Assembly: GCF_022664455.2 (NCBI RefSeq)
Contig: NZ_JAKRKC020000001.1
Coordinates: 6,081,001-6,145,000 of the forward strand
From: Actinomadura luzonensis
GTDB lineage: Bacteria; Actinomycetota; Actinomycetes; Streptosporangiales; Streptosporangiaceae
DNA length: 64,000 nt
Direction: 5' to 3'
The translations under genes and the position numbers were made by a program. Of this stretch, positions 8,052-16,383 are shown piece after piece (position 1 is the stretch's first letter; each line of letters starts with the position of its first letter). Below the pieces are notes generated by a model. It worked only from the letters and a program-made list of their open reading frames with translations. It had not been told where the DNA came from and made no database searches.

Positions 8052-8645
8052 TCAGATGTGCTCCATGATGATGACCCCGCTCGTGCCGGGCTCCAAAGCC
8101 TCGAACAGGTGCGGGACGTCGCCCGGGTAGCCCAGGTAGTCGCCGGGCCCGAGCTCGACCGGCTCGTCGGACGGACCCGCGAGCGCCCGGCCGGCGCTGA
8201 TGACCAGGTGCTCGGCGGTGCCCGGCTGGTGCGGGTCGGACACCTTGGCCGCCCCGGGGGCCGCCTCCACCCGGTAGAGGTCGCGGCGCGCGCCCGGAGG
8301 GCAGGCGGCCAGCAGGGTGGCCGCGTACCTGGCCCGGCCGGAGCGGAGCGTGCCGCCGTGCCCGCCCTCGTCCGAGCCCGCCACGGGTCCCTCCCCCGCC
8401 CTGATCAGCCGCACCGGCGGGCGCGGCGGATCGATCAACCGGCTCACCGCCACGTCCAGCGCCATGCTGAGCGCCCAGAGCGTCTCCAGGTTGGGGTTGC
8501 CGGTGCCCGACTCGAGCTGGGAGAGCGTGGACTTGGCCAGGCCGGAGCGTCTGGCCAGCTCGGTGAGCGAGAGGCCGGCGCGTTCGCGCTCGCGCCTGAT
8601 GGCTGCGGCGATGCGGTCGAAAGGCGGCTTTCCATGATCAGTCAC
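8052..8645 (-). CDS. XRE family regulator with C-terminal cupin domain
   Basis: A 197-residue protein in the SutR/PuuR layout: a helix-turn-helix at 10-65 (IRRERERAGLSLTELARRSGLAKSTLSQLESG) followed by a cupin barrel at about 100-195 (GTAEHLVISAGRALAG, PVELGPGDYLGYPGDVPHLFEAL). Such proteins bind a palindrome and respond to a small metabolite held in the cupin. It is divergent from a small gene and a racemase-family gene. A perfect palindrome GTTCGT-N4-ACGAAC lies in that gap and is the likely operator. Confidence 0.88.
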   Translation of the reverse strand: MTDHGKPPFDRIAAAIRRERERAGLSLTELARRSGLAKSTLSQLESGTGNPNLETLWALSMALDVAVSRLIDPPRPPVRLIRAGEGPVAGSDEGGHGGTLRSGRARYAATLLAACPPGARRDLYRVEAAPGAAKVSDPHQPGTAEHLVISAGRALAGPSDEPVELGPGDYLGYPGDVPHLFEALEPGTSGVIIMEHI

Positions 8646-8659
8646 TGCTGTTCGCTCTC

Positions 8660-8724
8660 TCGGTACGTCTGTTCGTTTTGACGAACGAGGTGCGGACGTT
8701 CATCATGGAAACCGATCGTACCGA
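8660..8724. promoter_or_regulatory. Palindromic operator region between XRE-cupin regulator and racemase operon
   Basis: A perfect inverted repeat GTTCGTTTTGACGAAC spans 8671-8686. A second, wider pair flanks it: TCGGTACG at 8660-8667 and CGTACCGA at 8717-8724. Extra GTTCG half-sites occur at 8650 and GAACGAAC near 8728. The cluster lies upstream of both divergent starts, as expected for an autoregulated XRE-cupin repressor. Confidence 0.6.
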
Positions 8725-8747
8725 CAGAACGAACAGGAGCCCGCTCC

Positions 8748-8915
8748 ATGAACCACCCCACCGTTCACCTCCGCGCCGGCCATCACCCACTCCAGCCCCT
8801 CACCCCGGCCCAGGCCCTGACCGACCACGCCCCTCCCCCTCACGCCCCTCCCCCTCGCATCCCTCACCTCACAGCCACGAGCCAGCACACCCCTCACCAC
8901 CAAGGCATGCCATGA
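8748..8915 (+). CDS. Small Pro/His-rich protein, 55 aa, coupled to racemase-family gene
   Basis: ATG 8748 is preceded by AGGAG at 8734-8738, the best ribosome binding site in this region. The product starts MNHPTVHLRAGHHPLQPL and is rich in His and Pro, with PPPHAPPP repeats. Its stop overlaps the start of the racemase-family gene in an ATGA, which suggests translational coupling. No homology is recognised. It may be a leader, a degraded gene, or a real small protein. Confidence 0.45.
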   Translation: MNHPTVHLRAGHHPLQPLTPAQALTDHAPPPHAPPPRIPHLTATSQHTPHHQGMP

Positions 8916-9841
8916 ACCAGCACGCCTCCCCACCGCCGGCCCATGCCACGGGGCCAGCAGACCCCGAGCACGCCGAGCACCCCCACCCCCAACACCGCGA
9001 GCACCCCGAGCAGCCGTCGAACCTCATCACACCCGCCACGGGCACTACCGACCCCACCCCCGACCCCGCCCTCACCTCCACCCCTGGCCCCAGCTCCACG
9101 TGGCACCACCTCGGCATCCTCGCCCACAGCACCGAAGGCGCCGCGCTGAGCTTCCTCTCCTTCTGCCAGGAGGGCTTCCACCGCCTCGGCGACCACGACC
9201 ACCCCGACGTGACCCTCGACTACATCCCCTTCGGCCGCAGCATGCCCGCCTGGGACGCGGGCGACCACGACACGGTCAGAAGGACGCTCGCAGCCAGCGT
9301 CACCCGCCTGGCCCGCACCGGCGCAGCCTTCTTCATCTGCCCCGACAACACCGCCCACCTGGCGCTCGAACGCCCCGGCGACGCCCTGGCCCTGCCCGGT
9401 CTGCACATCGCCGAGGTCGTCGCCGACCAGGCCGCCCGCGACGGCCGCACCCGCGTCGCCGTACTCGGCACCGCCTACACGATGGCCGGCGACGTCTACC
9501 CCCGCGCCCTCGCCGCCCGCGGCCTGACCGCCGAACTCCCGTCCCCACAGGACCGCCGGACCATCAACGACATCATCTTCCGCGAACTGGTCAACGGCGT
9601 CTTCACCGACCACTCCCGCCGCGCCTACGTCGACATCATCGAACGCCTGGCCACCGAACGCGGCTGCGACGCCGTCGCCCTGGCCTGCACCGAGATCCCC
9701 CTCCTCATCACCCCGGCCGACTCGCCACTGCCCACCCTCGACTCGACCCGCCTGCTGTCCAGCGCCGCCTTCGAGGCGGCGACCGGCGCCCGCCCGTTCC
9801 CGACCTGGCGAGGCGGCCCCACAACCCCCCGCGAACCATGA
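8912..9841 (+). CDS. Aspartate/glutamate racemase family protein
   Basis: The conserved domain begins at about residue 68 (WHHLGILAHSTEGAALSFLSFCQEGF). FFICPDNTAHLAL supplies the first catalytic Cys region (normally CNTAH; here CPDNTAH) and DAVALACTEIPLLI the second (CTE). These are the two Cys used by cofactor-independent amino acid racemases. The N-terminal 65 residues are Pro/Thr/His-rich and disordered. ATG 8912 was chosen because it forms an ATGA overlap with the small gene upstream; a longer frame from 8678 would run back through the operator. The substrate may be Asp, Glu or a related acid such as a hydantoin. Confidence 0.82.
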   Translation: MNQHASPPPAHATGPADPEHAEHPHPQHREHPEQPSNLITPATGTTDPTPDPALTSTPGPSSTWHHLGILAHSTEGAALSFLSFCQEGFHRLGDHDHPDVTLDYIPFGRSMPAWDAGDHDTVRRTLAASVTRLARTGAAFFICPDNTAHLALERPGDALALPGLHIAEVVADQAARDGRTRVAVLGTAYTMAGDVYPRALAARGLTAELPSPQDRRTINDIIFRELVNGVFTDHSRRAYVDIIERLATERGCDAVALACTEIPLLITPADSPLPTLDSTRLLSSAAFEAATGARPFPTWRGGPTTPREP

Positions 9842-9989
9842 CGTACCGCGACGCTGACCCACCCGGCTCGGCATGTCGGCGCGTCGAATGCTCACGCCCC
9901 GGGCACCGCTGGTCTACTCTGCACTCAACTCGTAGTCACGCTCACTTGTCACCGTCGGTTCATAGGCCTCTCCCCGACGGAGGAGACCC

Positions 9990-11102
9990 ATGCCCCGACA
10001 CCTCACCTCGCCCCACGCCCACACCACCCCCGCGAGCTCAGCCCTACTCCCTGCTCAGCCTGCCGCTCGCCCCTCCGCCCTCGACCGCGTCCTCCGCGCC
10101 ACCACTCCCTTCGTCCTCCCCCAGCGCCGCCTCTTCCCACCGGACCGCGCCCTCCCACTGCGCCACGCCCTCCCATCGGGCCCCACCCTCCGACTCGGCC
10201 GCATCCTCCCGCTGGGCCGTGCCCTCTCACTGGCGCTGGTCGCCGTCCTGGGCCTGGCGGCCACCACGACCACCACCCCTGCCCTCGCCCGAGCACAGAC
10301 ATCGGCCGCCCTCTCCCTCGCCCCCACGACACACCTGCACCTTGCCGCGCCCGCCGAGCCTGTGGACGTCGCCCACCGAGGCGCCTCCGCCTACGCCCCC
10401 GAGAACACCGTCGCCGCCTTCGAACTGGCCGACCGCATGGGCGCCGACTACTTCGAACTCGACGTCCAGGAGACGAAGGACCACGAGCTGGTCCTCATGC
10501 ACGACACCACCCTGTCGCGCACCACCGACGTGGAACGCGTGTACCCGTCCCTGTCACCTTGGCGAGTAGGCGACCTCACGCTCGCCCAGATCCGCCGGCT
10601 CGACGCCGGTTCCTGGTCCGGCTCCCGGTACGCGGACGAGCCGGTGCCCACGCTCGACGACGCCCTCACCGCGATGGCCGACTCCGGCCTGGGCCTGCTG
10701 CTGGAGGTCAAGGCCCCGGAGCTCTACCCGGGCATCGAAAGACGCGTCGCCGACGAGCTGCGCCGCCACGCCGCCTGGCAGGCTCCCGGCCGGCTGATCG
10801 TGCAGTCGTTCAACTGGGAGTCCATGCGGACCTTCCACCGCTACCTGCCGGACGTCGCCATCGGCCTTCTCGGCACCCCCACCACAACCCAGCTACCGCA
10901 ACTCGCGAAGTTCGCCGACCTGATCAACCCGTCGTACACCACGTTCAGCCCCGCGTACGTCCGCCGCGTCCACGCTCTCGGCATGCGCCTGCTGGCCTGG
11001 ACGGTGGACAGCCCGAGCACGATGCGCCGGATGCTGAGCTACGGCGTGGACGGAATCATCACCAACCGCCCAGACGTCCTCAACGAAGTCCTCAGCTCCT
11101 GA
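9990..11102 (+). CDS. Glycerophosphodiester phosphodiesterase, exported
   Basis: Residues 125-370 form a GDPD TIM barrel. HRGASAYAPENT at 129-140, ELDVQ at 157-161 and HDTTLSRTT from 171 give the metal-binding Glu/Asp and the catalytic His pair; LLLEVKAP and AWTVDSPSTMRRMLSYGVDGIITNRPD complete the barrel. The enzyme would release glycerol 3-phosphate from glycerophosphodiesters outside the membrane. A hydrophobic segment at 79-100 ending TPALA looks like a signal peptide, preceded by an unusually long 75-residue tail rich in repeated ALPL/LRLGR blocks. A later start is possible, but the ATG at 9990 has a strong GGAGGAG ribosome binding site. Confidence 0.88.
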   Translation: MPRHLTSPHAHTTPASSALLPAQPAARPSALDRVLRATTPFVLPQRRLFPPDRALPLRHALPSGPTLRLGRILPLGRALSLALVAVLGLAATTTTTPALARAQTSAALSLAPTTHLHLAAPAEPVDVAHRGASAYAPENTVAAFELADRMGADYFELDVQETKDHELVLMHDTTLSRTTDVERVYPSLSPWRVGDLTLAQIRRLDAGSWSGSRYADEPVPTLDDALTAMADSGLGLLLEVKAPELYPGIERRVADELRRHAAWQAPGRLIVQSFNWESMRTFHRYLPDVAIGLLGTPTTTQLPQLAKFADLINPSYTTFSPAYVRRVHALGMRLLAWTVDSPSTMRRMLSYGVDGIITNRPDVLNEVLSS

Positions 11103-11351
11103 ACCATCCGCCCCCGTCCCCCTCCCGCGGCCGCTTCGGGGCAACAGCGCCCGACGCAGTCGCACCCCCTCCGACGCCACGGTCCCAACGGCATGAAGCA
11201 CCGCCGAGCCCCACCCCATGACCAGGGAAACGCGACTCACCCGCCAACCAGCGGAAACCCCGCGACTCCCCAACCACCAGCCGAGCCCGACGGCTCACCC
11301 CCTCGACCAGCGGGGACGTGGCCACTCACCCCAAGGCCAGCGGGGTCCGGC

Positions 11352-11882
11352 TCACCCCGCCGCCGGCCGCCGAACCGCACCCGCTCCGGCCCGCTCACGG
11401 GCCGCCCGCAACGCCAGCCCGAACACCACGCCATAGCCGACGAACAGCACCACGTACACCGCGATCAACGCCTCCAGCGGCAGCCCGGTGGCCAGGTAGG
11501 TGTAGTCGATCACCGCCACGTAGTCACGTTCCGCGTAGTGCCACACCAGATACACGACGAGCTGCAGCACCGGGCTCACCGCGAACAACGTCACCGCGAC
11601 GGTCGTGAGCCCCCACGTCGGGCCGCGCCGAGCGGCCAGCAGGGCGATCGCCGTCCAGGCGACCACCTGCGTGCAGATCACCCCTGACAGGGCGATCAGC
11701 ACGTTCGCCCAGGGATCGGGCGCGTTCCTGTGGTAGTCGACGCAGCAGTCGAGCCCGACGATCATGTCCGTGTTGCCCAGCAGCCAGGCGACCAGGACCA
11801 TGCCGATCCGATGCCACAGGTACCCCAGCGCCGCGACGATCATGGCGCATACCGCGATCCGCCCCCTCATGACCGGAAGCAT
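11352..11882 (-). CDS. Polytopic membrane protein, unknown function
   Basis: A 176-residue protein with four to five hydrophobic helices (IAVCAMIVAALGYLWHRIG, VLIALSGVICTQVVAWTAIALLAA, LTTVAVTLFAVSPVLQLVVYLVW, LIAVYVVLFVGYGVVFGLAL). A short loop carries CC and a DYHRNAPDP segment. I do not recognise the family. ATG 11882 opens the frame 53 bases after the end of the frameshifted DUF1772 gene, so the two are probably co-transcribed. The literal frame continues further upstream only because it shares phase with the broken DUF1772 gene. Its start is the least certain part of this call. Confidence 0.6.
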   Translation of the reverse strand: MLPVMRGRIAVCAMIVAALGYLWHRIGMVLVAWLLGNTDMIVGLDCCVDYHRNAPDPWANVLIALSGVICTQVVAWTAIALLAARRGPTWGLTTVAVTLFAVSPVLQLVVYLVWHYAERDYVAVIDYTYLATGLPLEALIAVYVVLFVGYGVVFGLALRAARERAGAGAVRRPAAG

Positions 11883-11935
11883 GCGGGAGCGACCGCGCCT
11901 GATCCAGCCCGCGCCGCGGATCTGGCCGCACTCGG

Positions 11936-12452
11936 TCAACTCCGCGACGGAACCCCTCCCACCCGGCCGGGCACGGACCTGGCGGCCACGGACCTGACGG
12001 GTACGGGCCGGGCCAGCACGGCGGCCCCGATCACCAGTACGAAAGCGCCCAACCCGGTCAAGGTGCGCAGCGAGTGGAACAGCTCCCACCGCTGGAAGAC
12101 CTCGGCATGATCGCTCGCGACCGGCCCCGCGGCCCACTCCCGGAAGCGCGCGTGCAGCGGCACGTTGCCGAACACGGTGATCAGCAGCGACGTCACCGCC
12201 AGCGCACCGGCGCGTCCAGCCGCGCCCGGCGACCGCCAGGCCGAAGGTGGTGAGAACGGCCAGCGCCATCGCGCTCTGCATCACCGGTTCGTTGACCTTC
12301 ATCATCGTGGTGTGAAAGGTCAGGCGGACCTCCAGCGGCACGGCGTCGAACGTGGGGATCACGTTGACCGCGCCGTACCCGAAAGCGCCCGCGAGCAGCC
12401 CGGTGGCCAGCAACGCGGCCCCGTGCACGTACCTGACTGTGGTGGTTCCCAT
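11936..12452 (-). pseudogene. DUF1772 (anthrone-oxygenase-like) membrane protein, one-base frameshift
   Basis: Two frames join into a typical four-helix DUF1772 protein. The N-terminal part starts MGTTTVRYVHGAALLATGLL and carries FHTTMMKVNEPVMQSAMALAVLTTFGLAV; the C-terminal part, in another frame, reads LAVTSLLITVFGNVPLHARF, then EVFQRWELFHSLRTLTGLGAFVL. Removing one base from the C run at 12225-12227 restores a single 171-residue frame. The break may be an assembly error or a recent mutation. Members range from anthrone oxygenases in polyketide clusters to uncharacterised membrane proteins; no polyketide genes are seen here. Confidence 0.75.
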
Positions 12453-12932
12453 GACCGGCAAATCGTCGTCCGCAGGGCCCCCGCCTGCGTCCCACCTACG
12501 GCGTCTTCCCCTGCTACCGCGCCAGGAGCACAGGCCGGCCCGGCTACGACGCCGGAAGTACTCGCGCCACGGCAACCCGAAGCTCCACGGGCCGCGCCCT
12601 CATGGCGCGAAGCCCCGCCCGCCGCCGATCACGGTCCGACGGCGAGGCTCCGCCTGCCCGGCAAGCAGCGAAAGGTCCTCGCGCAGCCCAGGTCCTGTCC
12701 GACCCCGAGCTCACCAAGATCCCGATGTCAGCGACCCGCGCCAGGAAGGAGACCTCCAGAGCCACTTGCTGCTCAAGCAGCTCAACCCGCGAGACCACCG
12801 CCTCCGCACAGCGATCCACGCCAAGCCCCACGCAGTCATGCCCGGCCGAGCGGCCAACGCCGCCGGACCACCGTTCAGTGGCGTGACCGCCGCCCTCCGG
12901 CGACGGCGACGGTCACGCTCACTCACCGGTCG
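12453..12932. other. 480-bp stretch without a recognisable gene
   Basis: Open frames exist on both strands, as expected at this GC content, but none shows a ribosome binding site with sensible protein composition. A minus-strand stretch at 12660-12831 has a helix-like, Val/Glu-rich translation that could be a remnant, but I cannot assign it. The nrdJ terminator should lie here; no clear T-tailed hairpin is visible. Confidence 0.5.
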
Positions 12933-15779
12933 TCAGCTGCAGCCGCTGGTGGAGCCGCAGCCCTCGCAGACGTAGCAGCTCCCCGCAGGGCGCATCTTGG
13001 TGCCGCAGGTCATGCAGAGCGGGGCGTCGGCGGTGAAACGCTGGTGGCTCTCCAACGTCAGCTCCCGTCCCGCTGCGATCGCCGCCGGCTGCTCCGCCTC
13101 GGCGGCGGACGCCTCCTTCGGCTTCTTCTCCTCGATCGGCGCCGACTGGGCCAGCGCCTCGCGGTCCACGGCCTCCTGCAGCGCCGCCGGGTCCTCGCCG
13201 CGCTGCTGCGCGGCCCGCTCGGCGGCCGAGAACAGGCCGAGCGCGGCCCGCTCCTCGTACGGCAGGTAGTCGAGGGCGAGGCGGCGGAAGATGTAGTCCA
13301 TGACGGACGCGGCCATGCGGATGTCCGGGTCGTCCGTCATGCCGGCCGGCTCGAAGCGCATGTTGACGAACTTGGAGACGTACGTCTCCAGCGGCACGCC
13401 GTACTGGAGCCCTATCGAGATCGCCACCGAGAACGCGTCCATGACGCCCGCGAGGGTCGAGCCCTGCTTGGACATCTTGAGGAACACCTCGCCGAGCCCG
13501 TCGTCGGGGTAGGACGAGGCGGTCATGTAGCCCTTGGCGCCGCCGACCGTGAAGCGGGTGGTGGTGCTCGGCCGCTGGTTGGGCATGCGGCGCCGGGTCG
13601 GCCGGTTGACCTCGATGACCTTGACCTCGGGCTCGGCGACCTCCTGCGGCTCCTCCTTCTTGGCGGTGCCGCCGGCCGAGAGCGGCTGGCCGACCTTGCA
13701 GTTGTCGCGGTAGACGGCCAGGGCCTTCAGGCCGAGCTTCCAGCCCTCCAGGTAGACCTGCGCGATGTCGTCGATGGTGGCCGACTCGGGCAGGTTGACC
13801 GTCTTGGAGATCGCGCCGGACAGGAACGGCTGCGTGGCCGCCATCATCCGCACGTGACCCATGGGCGCGATCGCCCGCTCGCCCATCGCGCAGTCGAACA
13901 CCTCGTAGTGCTCCTGGCGCAGGCCGGGCGCGTCGACGACGTGGCCGTGCTCGGCGATGTACTCGACGATGGCCTCGATCTGCTCCTGCTGGTAGCCGAG
14001 CAGCTTGAGCGCCCGCGGGATCGTCTGGTTGACGATCTGCATGGAGCCGCCGCCGACCAGCTTCTTGAACTTGACGAGCGCCAGGTCCGGCTCGATGCCG
14101 GTGGTGTCGCAGTCCATCATCAGGCCGATGGTGCCCGTGGGGGCGAGGAGGCTGGCCTGGGCGTTGCGGTAGCCGTTCTTCTCGCCCAGCTTGAGGCACT
14201 CCGACCACTGGCGGGACGCCTCGGAGTGGATCTTGGCGTCCATGGTGCCGACCGTGCGCAGGTTGTCGTTGGCCGCGGCGTGCTTGCGCATGACGCGCTT
14301 GTGCGCCTCGGCGTTCCTGGCGTAGCCGTCGTACGCGCCGACGACGCCGGCCAGCTCGGCGCTGCGCCGGTAGGACACACCGGTCATCAGGGACGTGATC
14401 GCGCCGGCGACGGCGCGGCCGCCGTCGGAGTCGTAGGCGTGGCCGGTCGCCATGAGCAGCGCGCCCAGGTTGGCGTAGCCGATGCCGAGCTGCCGGTAGG
14501 CCCGCGTGGTCTCGCCGATCTTCTCGGTGGGGAAGTCGGCGAACGAGATCGAGATGTCCATCGCGGTGATGATCAGTTCAGTCAGCTTGACGAAGTCGGC
14601 GACGTTGAAGGAGTTGTCCTCCTTCAGGAACTTCAGCAGGTTGATGCTGGCCAGGTTGCACGAGGAGTTGTCCAGGTGGACGTACTCGCTGCACGGGTTG
14701 CTGGCGGTGATGCGGCCCGTCTCGGGGGTGGTGTGCCAGTCGTTGATCGTGTCGTCGTACTGCAGGCCGGGGTCGGCGCACTCCCAGGCCGCCTTGGCCA
14801 TCTTGTGGAACAGGTCCTTGGCGTCGATCTCCTCGATGACCTCGCCGGTGAGGCGGGCGCGCAGACCGAACTTGTCGCCCTTCTCCACCGCGCGCATGAA
14901 CTCGTCGGAGACGCGCACGGAGTTGTTGGCGTTCTGGTACTGGACGGAGACGATGTCCTTGCCGCCCAGGTCCATGTCGAAGCCGGCGTCGCGCAGCGCG
15001 CGGATCTTGTCCTCCTCGCGCGCCTTGGTCTCGATGAACTCCTCGATGTCGGGGTGGTCGACGTCCAGGACGACCATCTTGGCCGCCCGGCGGGTCGCGC
15101 CGCCCGACTTGATCGTGCCCGCGGAGGCGTCGGCGCCGCGCATGAAGCTGACGGGGCCGCTCGCGGTGCCGCCGCTGCTCAGCAGCTCCTTGGACGAGCG
15201 GATGCGGGACAGGTTGACCCCCGAGCCCGAGCCGCCCTTGAAGATCACGCCCTCTTCCTTGTACCACTCCAGGATCGACTCCATCGTGTCGTCCACGGAG
15301 AGGATGAAGCACGCGCTCACCTGCTGCGGCGACTGCGTGCCCACGTTGAACCAGACCGGCGAGTTGAACGCGAACACCTGGTGCGCCAGCGCGTGCTTCA
15401 GCTCGTGGTCGAAGATCTCGGCGTCCTCGTCGCCGGCGAAGTAGCCGTGCTCGATCCCCGTACGCGTGTAGACGCCCACGACCCGGTCGATCAGCTGCTT
15501 CAAGCTCCACTCACGCTGCGGCGTGCCGACCGCGCCGCGGAAGTACTTGGTGGTCACGATGTTCGCCGCGTTGACCGACCAGAACTCGGGGAACTCGACG
15601 CCCCGCTGCTCGAAGTTCACCGATCCGTCGCGCCAGTTGGTCATGACGACGTCGCGGCGCTCCCACTGGATCTCGTCATACGGATGCACGCCGGGCTTGG
15701 TGAAGATCCGCTTCATCTTGAGCCCCTTACGCGGACGCTTGCCCCCGCGCGCGACTGAACCGCTGGCCGTCTCCGTCAT
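12933..15779 (-). CDS. nrdJ: Vitamin B12-dependent (class II) ribonucleotide reductase
   Basis: A 948-residue adenosylcobalamin-dependent reductase that makes deoxyribonucleotides in the cytoplasm, with or without oxygen. C157 (VSACFIL), C363 in NPCSEY at 361-366 and C374 (SSCNLASIN) match the redox pair and thiyl Cys of class II enzymes; the 11-residue spacing of the last two is canonical. APTGTIGLMMDCDTTGIEPD is the conserved loop. A C-terminal domain ends with CMTCGTKM and CYVCEGCGSTSGCS, a Cys-rich tail that may bind zinc and shuttle electrons. The ATG overlaps the nrdR stop codon in an ATGA, so the two genes are translationally coupled and under NrdR control. Confidence 0.97.
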   Translation of the reverse strand: MTETASGSVARGGKRPRKGLKMKRIFTKPGVHPYDEIQWERRDVVMTNWRDGSVNFEQRGVEFPEFWSVNAANIVTTKYFRGAVGTPQREWSLKQLIDRVVGVYTRTGIEHGYFAGDEDAEIFDHELKHALAHQVFAFNSPVWFNVGTQSPQQVSACFILSVDDTMESILEWYKEEGVIFKGGSGSGVNLSRIRSSKELLSSGGTASGPVSFMRGADASAGTIKSGGATRRAAKMVVLDVDHPDIEEFIETKAREEDKIRALRDAGFDMDLGGKDIVSVQYQNANNSVRVSDEFMRAVEKGDKFGLRARLTGEVIEEIDAKDLFHKMAKAAWECADPGLQYDDTINDWHTTPETGRITASNPCSEYVHLDNSSCNLASINLLKFLKEDNSFNVADFVKLTELIITAMDISISFADFPTEKIGETTRAYRQLGIGYANLGALLMATGHAYDSDGGRAVAGAITSLMTGVSYRRSAELAGVVGAYDGYARNAEAHKRVMRKHAAANDNLRTVGTMDAKIHSEASRQWSECLKLGEKNGYRNAQASLLAPTGTIGLMMDCDTTGIEPDLALVKFKKLVGGGSMQIVNQTIPRALKLLGYQQEQIEAIVEYIAEHGHVVDAPGLRQEHYEVFDCAMGERAIAPMGHVRMMAATQPFLSGAISKTVNLPESATIDDIAQVYLEGWKLGLKALAVYRDNCKVGQPLSAGGTAKKEEPQEVAEPEVKVIEVNRPTRRRMPNQRPSTTTRFTVGGAKGYMTASSYPDDGLGEVFLKMSKQGSTLAGVMDAFSVAISIGLQYGVPLETYVSKFVNMRFEPAGMTDDPDIRMAASVMDYIFRRLALDYLPYEERAALGLFSAAERAAQQRGEDPAALQEAVDREALAQSAPIEEKKPKEASAAEAEQPAAIAAGRELTLESHQRFTADAPLCMTCGTKMRPAGSCYVCEGCGSTSGCS

Positions 15780-16231
15780 GACTCCCCCTTCTCCGCCTTC
15801 AACTGCCTGATCTCGGCCTCGAAGTCCGCCAGGCTCTCGAAACCGCGATACACCGATGCGAACCGCAGGTACGCCACCTCGTCGAGCTCGCGCAGAGGGC
15901 CCAGGATGGCCAGGCCCACCTCGTTGGAGGGGATCTCGGCCGCGCCCTTGGCCCTGATGGCCTCCTCCACCCGCTGCCCGAGCTGGGCCAGCGAATCCTC
16001 GCTGACCGGCCGGCCCTGGCACGCCCGCCGAACCCCCGCGACGACCTTGTCCCGCGAGAACGGCTCCGTCACCCCGCTGCGCTTGCTCACCATGAGCAGC
16101 ACGGTCTCCTGCGTGGTGAAGCGGCGTCCGCACTCGGGACAGGTGCGGCGCCGCCTGATGGCCGCGCCGTCGTCCGTGGAACGGCTGTCGATGACCCTGG
16201 TGTCAGGGTGGCGACAGAACGGACAGTGCAC
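15776..16231 (-). CDS. nrdR: Transcriptional repressor NrdR
   Basis: A 151-residue repressor of ribonucleotide reductase genes. The N-terminal zinc ribbon uses CPFC (3-6) and CPECGRRF (about 31-38), and binds DNA. The rest is an ATP-cone (VSKRSGVTEPFSRDKVVAGVRRAC) that senses ATP versus dATP. GTG 16231 is preceded by a perfect AGGAGG and matches the start of homologues (the protein begins xHCPFC). It sits directly upstream of nrdJ with a 4-base overlap, the usual Streptomyces-type arrangement. Two NrdR boxes lie about 106-152 bases upstream of the start, so it is self-regulated. Confidence 0.97.
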   Translation of the reverse strand: MHCPFCRHPDTRVIDSRSTDDGAAIRRRRTCPECGRRFTTQETVLLMVSKRSGVTEPFSRDKVVAGVRRACQGRPVSEDSLAQLGQRVEEAIRAKGAAEIPSNEVGLAILGPLRELDEVAYLRFASVYRGFESLADFEAEIRQLKAEKGES

Positions 16232-16336
16232 GCGCTCGCCTCCTAGACCTGCGGCCACCACAACACACCGCTCGCCGAACCGTCGTGACGGGACGCTCGC
16301 GCACACCCCACGGCCAACCATGGAGCGGTCACGGAA

Positions 16337-16383
16337 ACACAAGGTGTGGTGAACTACATCGGTGTAACTACTAGATGTTGTGG
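16337..16383 (-). promoter_or_regulatory. Tandem NrdR boxes upstream of nrdR-nrdJ
   Basis: Read on the minus strand, CCACAACATCTAGTAG (16383-16368) and TCACCACACCTTGTGT (16352-16337) each match the NrdR-box consensus acaCwAtATaTwGtgt at 10-11 positions. Their starts are exactly 31 bp apart, the three-turn spacing seen at known NrdR-controlled promoters. They precede nrdR, the first gene of the operon. Confidence 0.75.

Noticed and set aside
9100..10569. Long plus-strand frame overlapping the racemase and phosphodiesterase genes
   Set aside because: Arg/Pro/His-rich translation with no start signal; it is the off-frame image of two well-supported genes, common at this GC content.
12544..12831. 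Minus-strand 95-codon frame as a gene remnant downstream of nrdJ
   Set aside because: Helix-like in part but no ribosome binding site, no family and only 95 codons; left as unassigned spacer.
12165..15758. 1197-codon open frame opposite nrdJ
   Set aside because: Translation is Val/Gly/Asp/His noise opposite a textbook nrdJ; no ribosome binding site or family.
16232..16336. Cobalamin riboswitch expected before a B12-dependent reductase
   Set aside because: No B12-box-like core or conserved helices visible in the leader; control by NrdR boxes explains the promoter.
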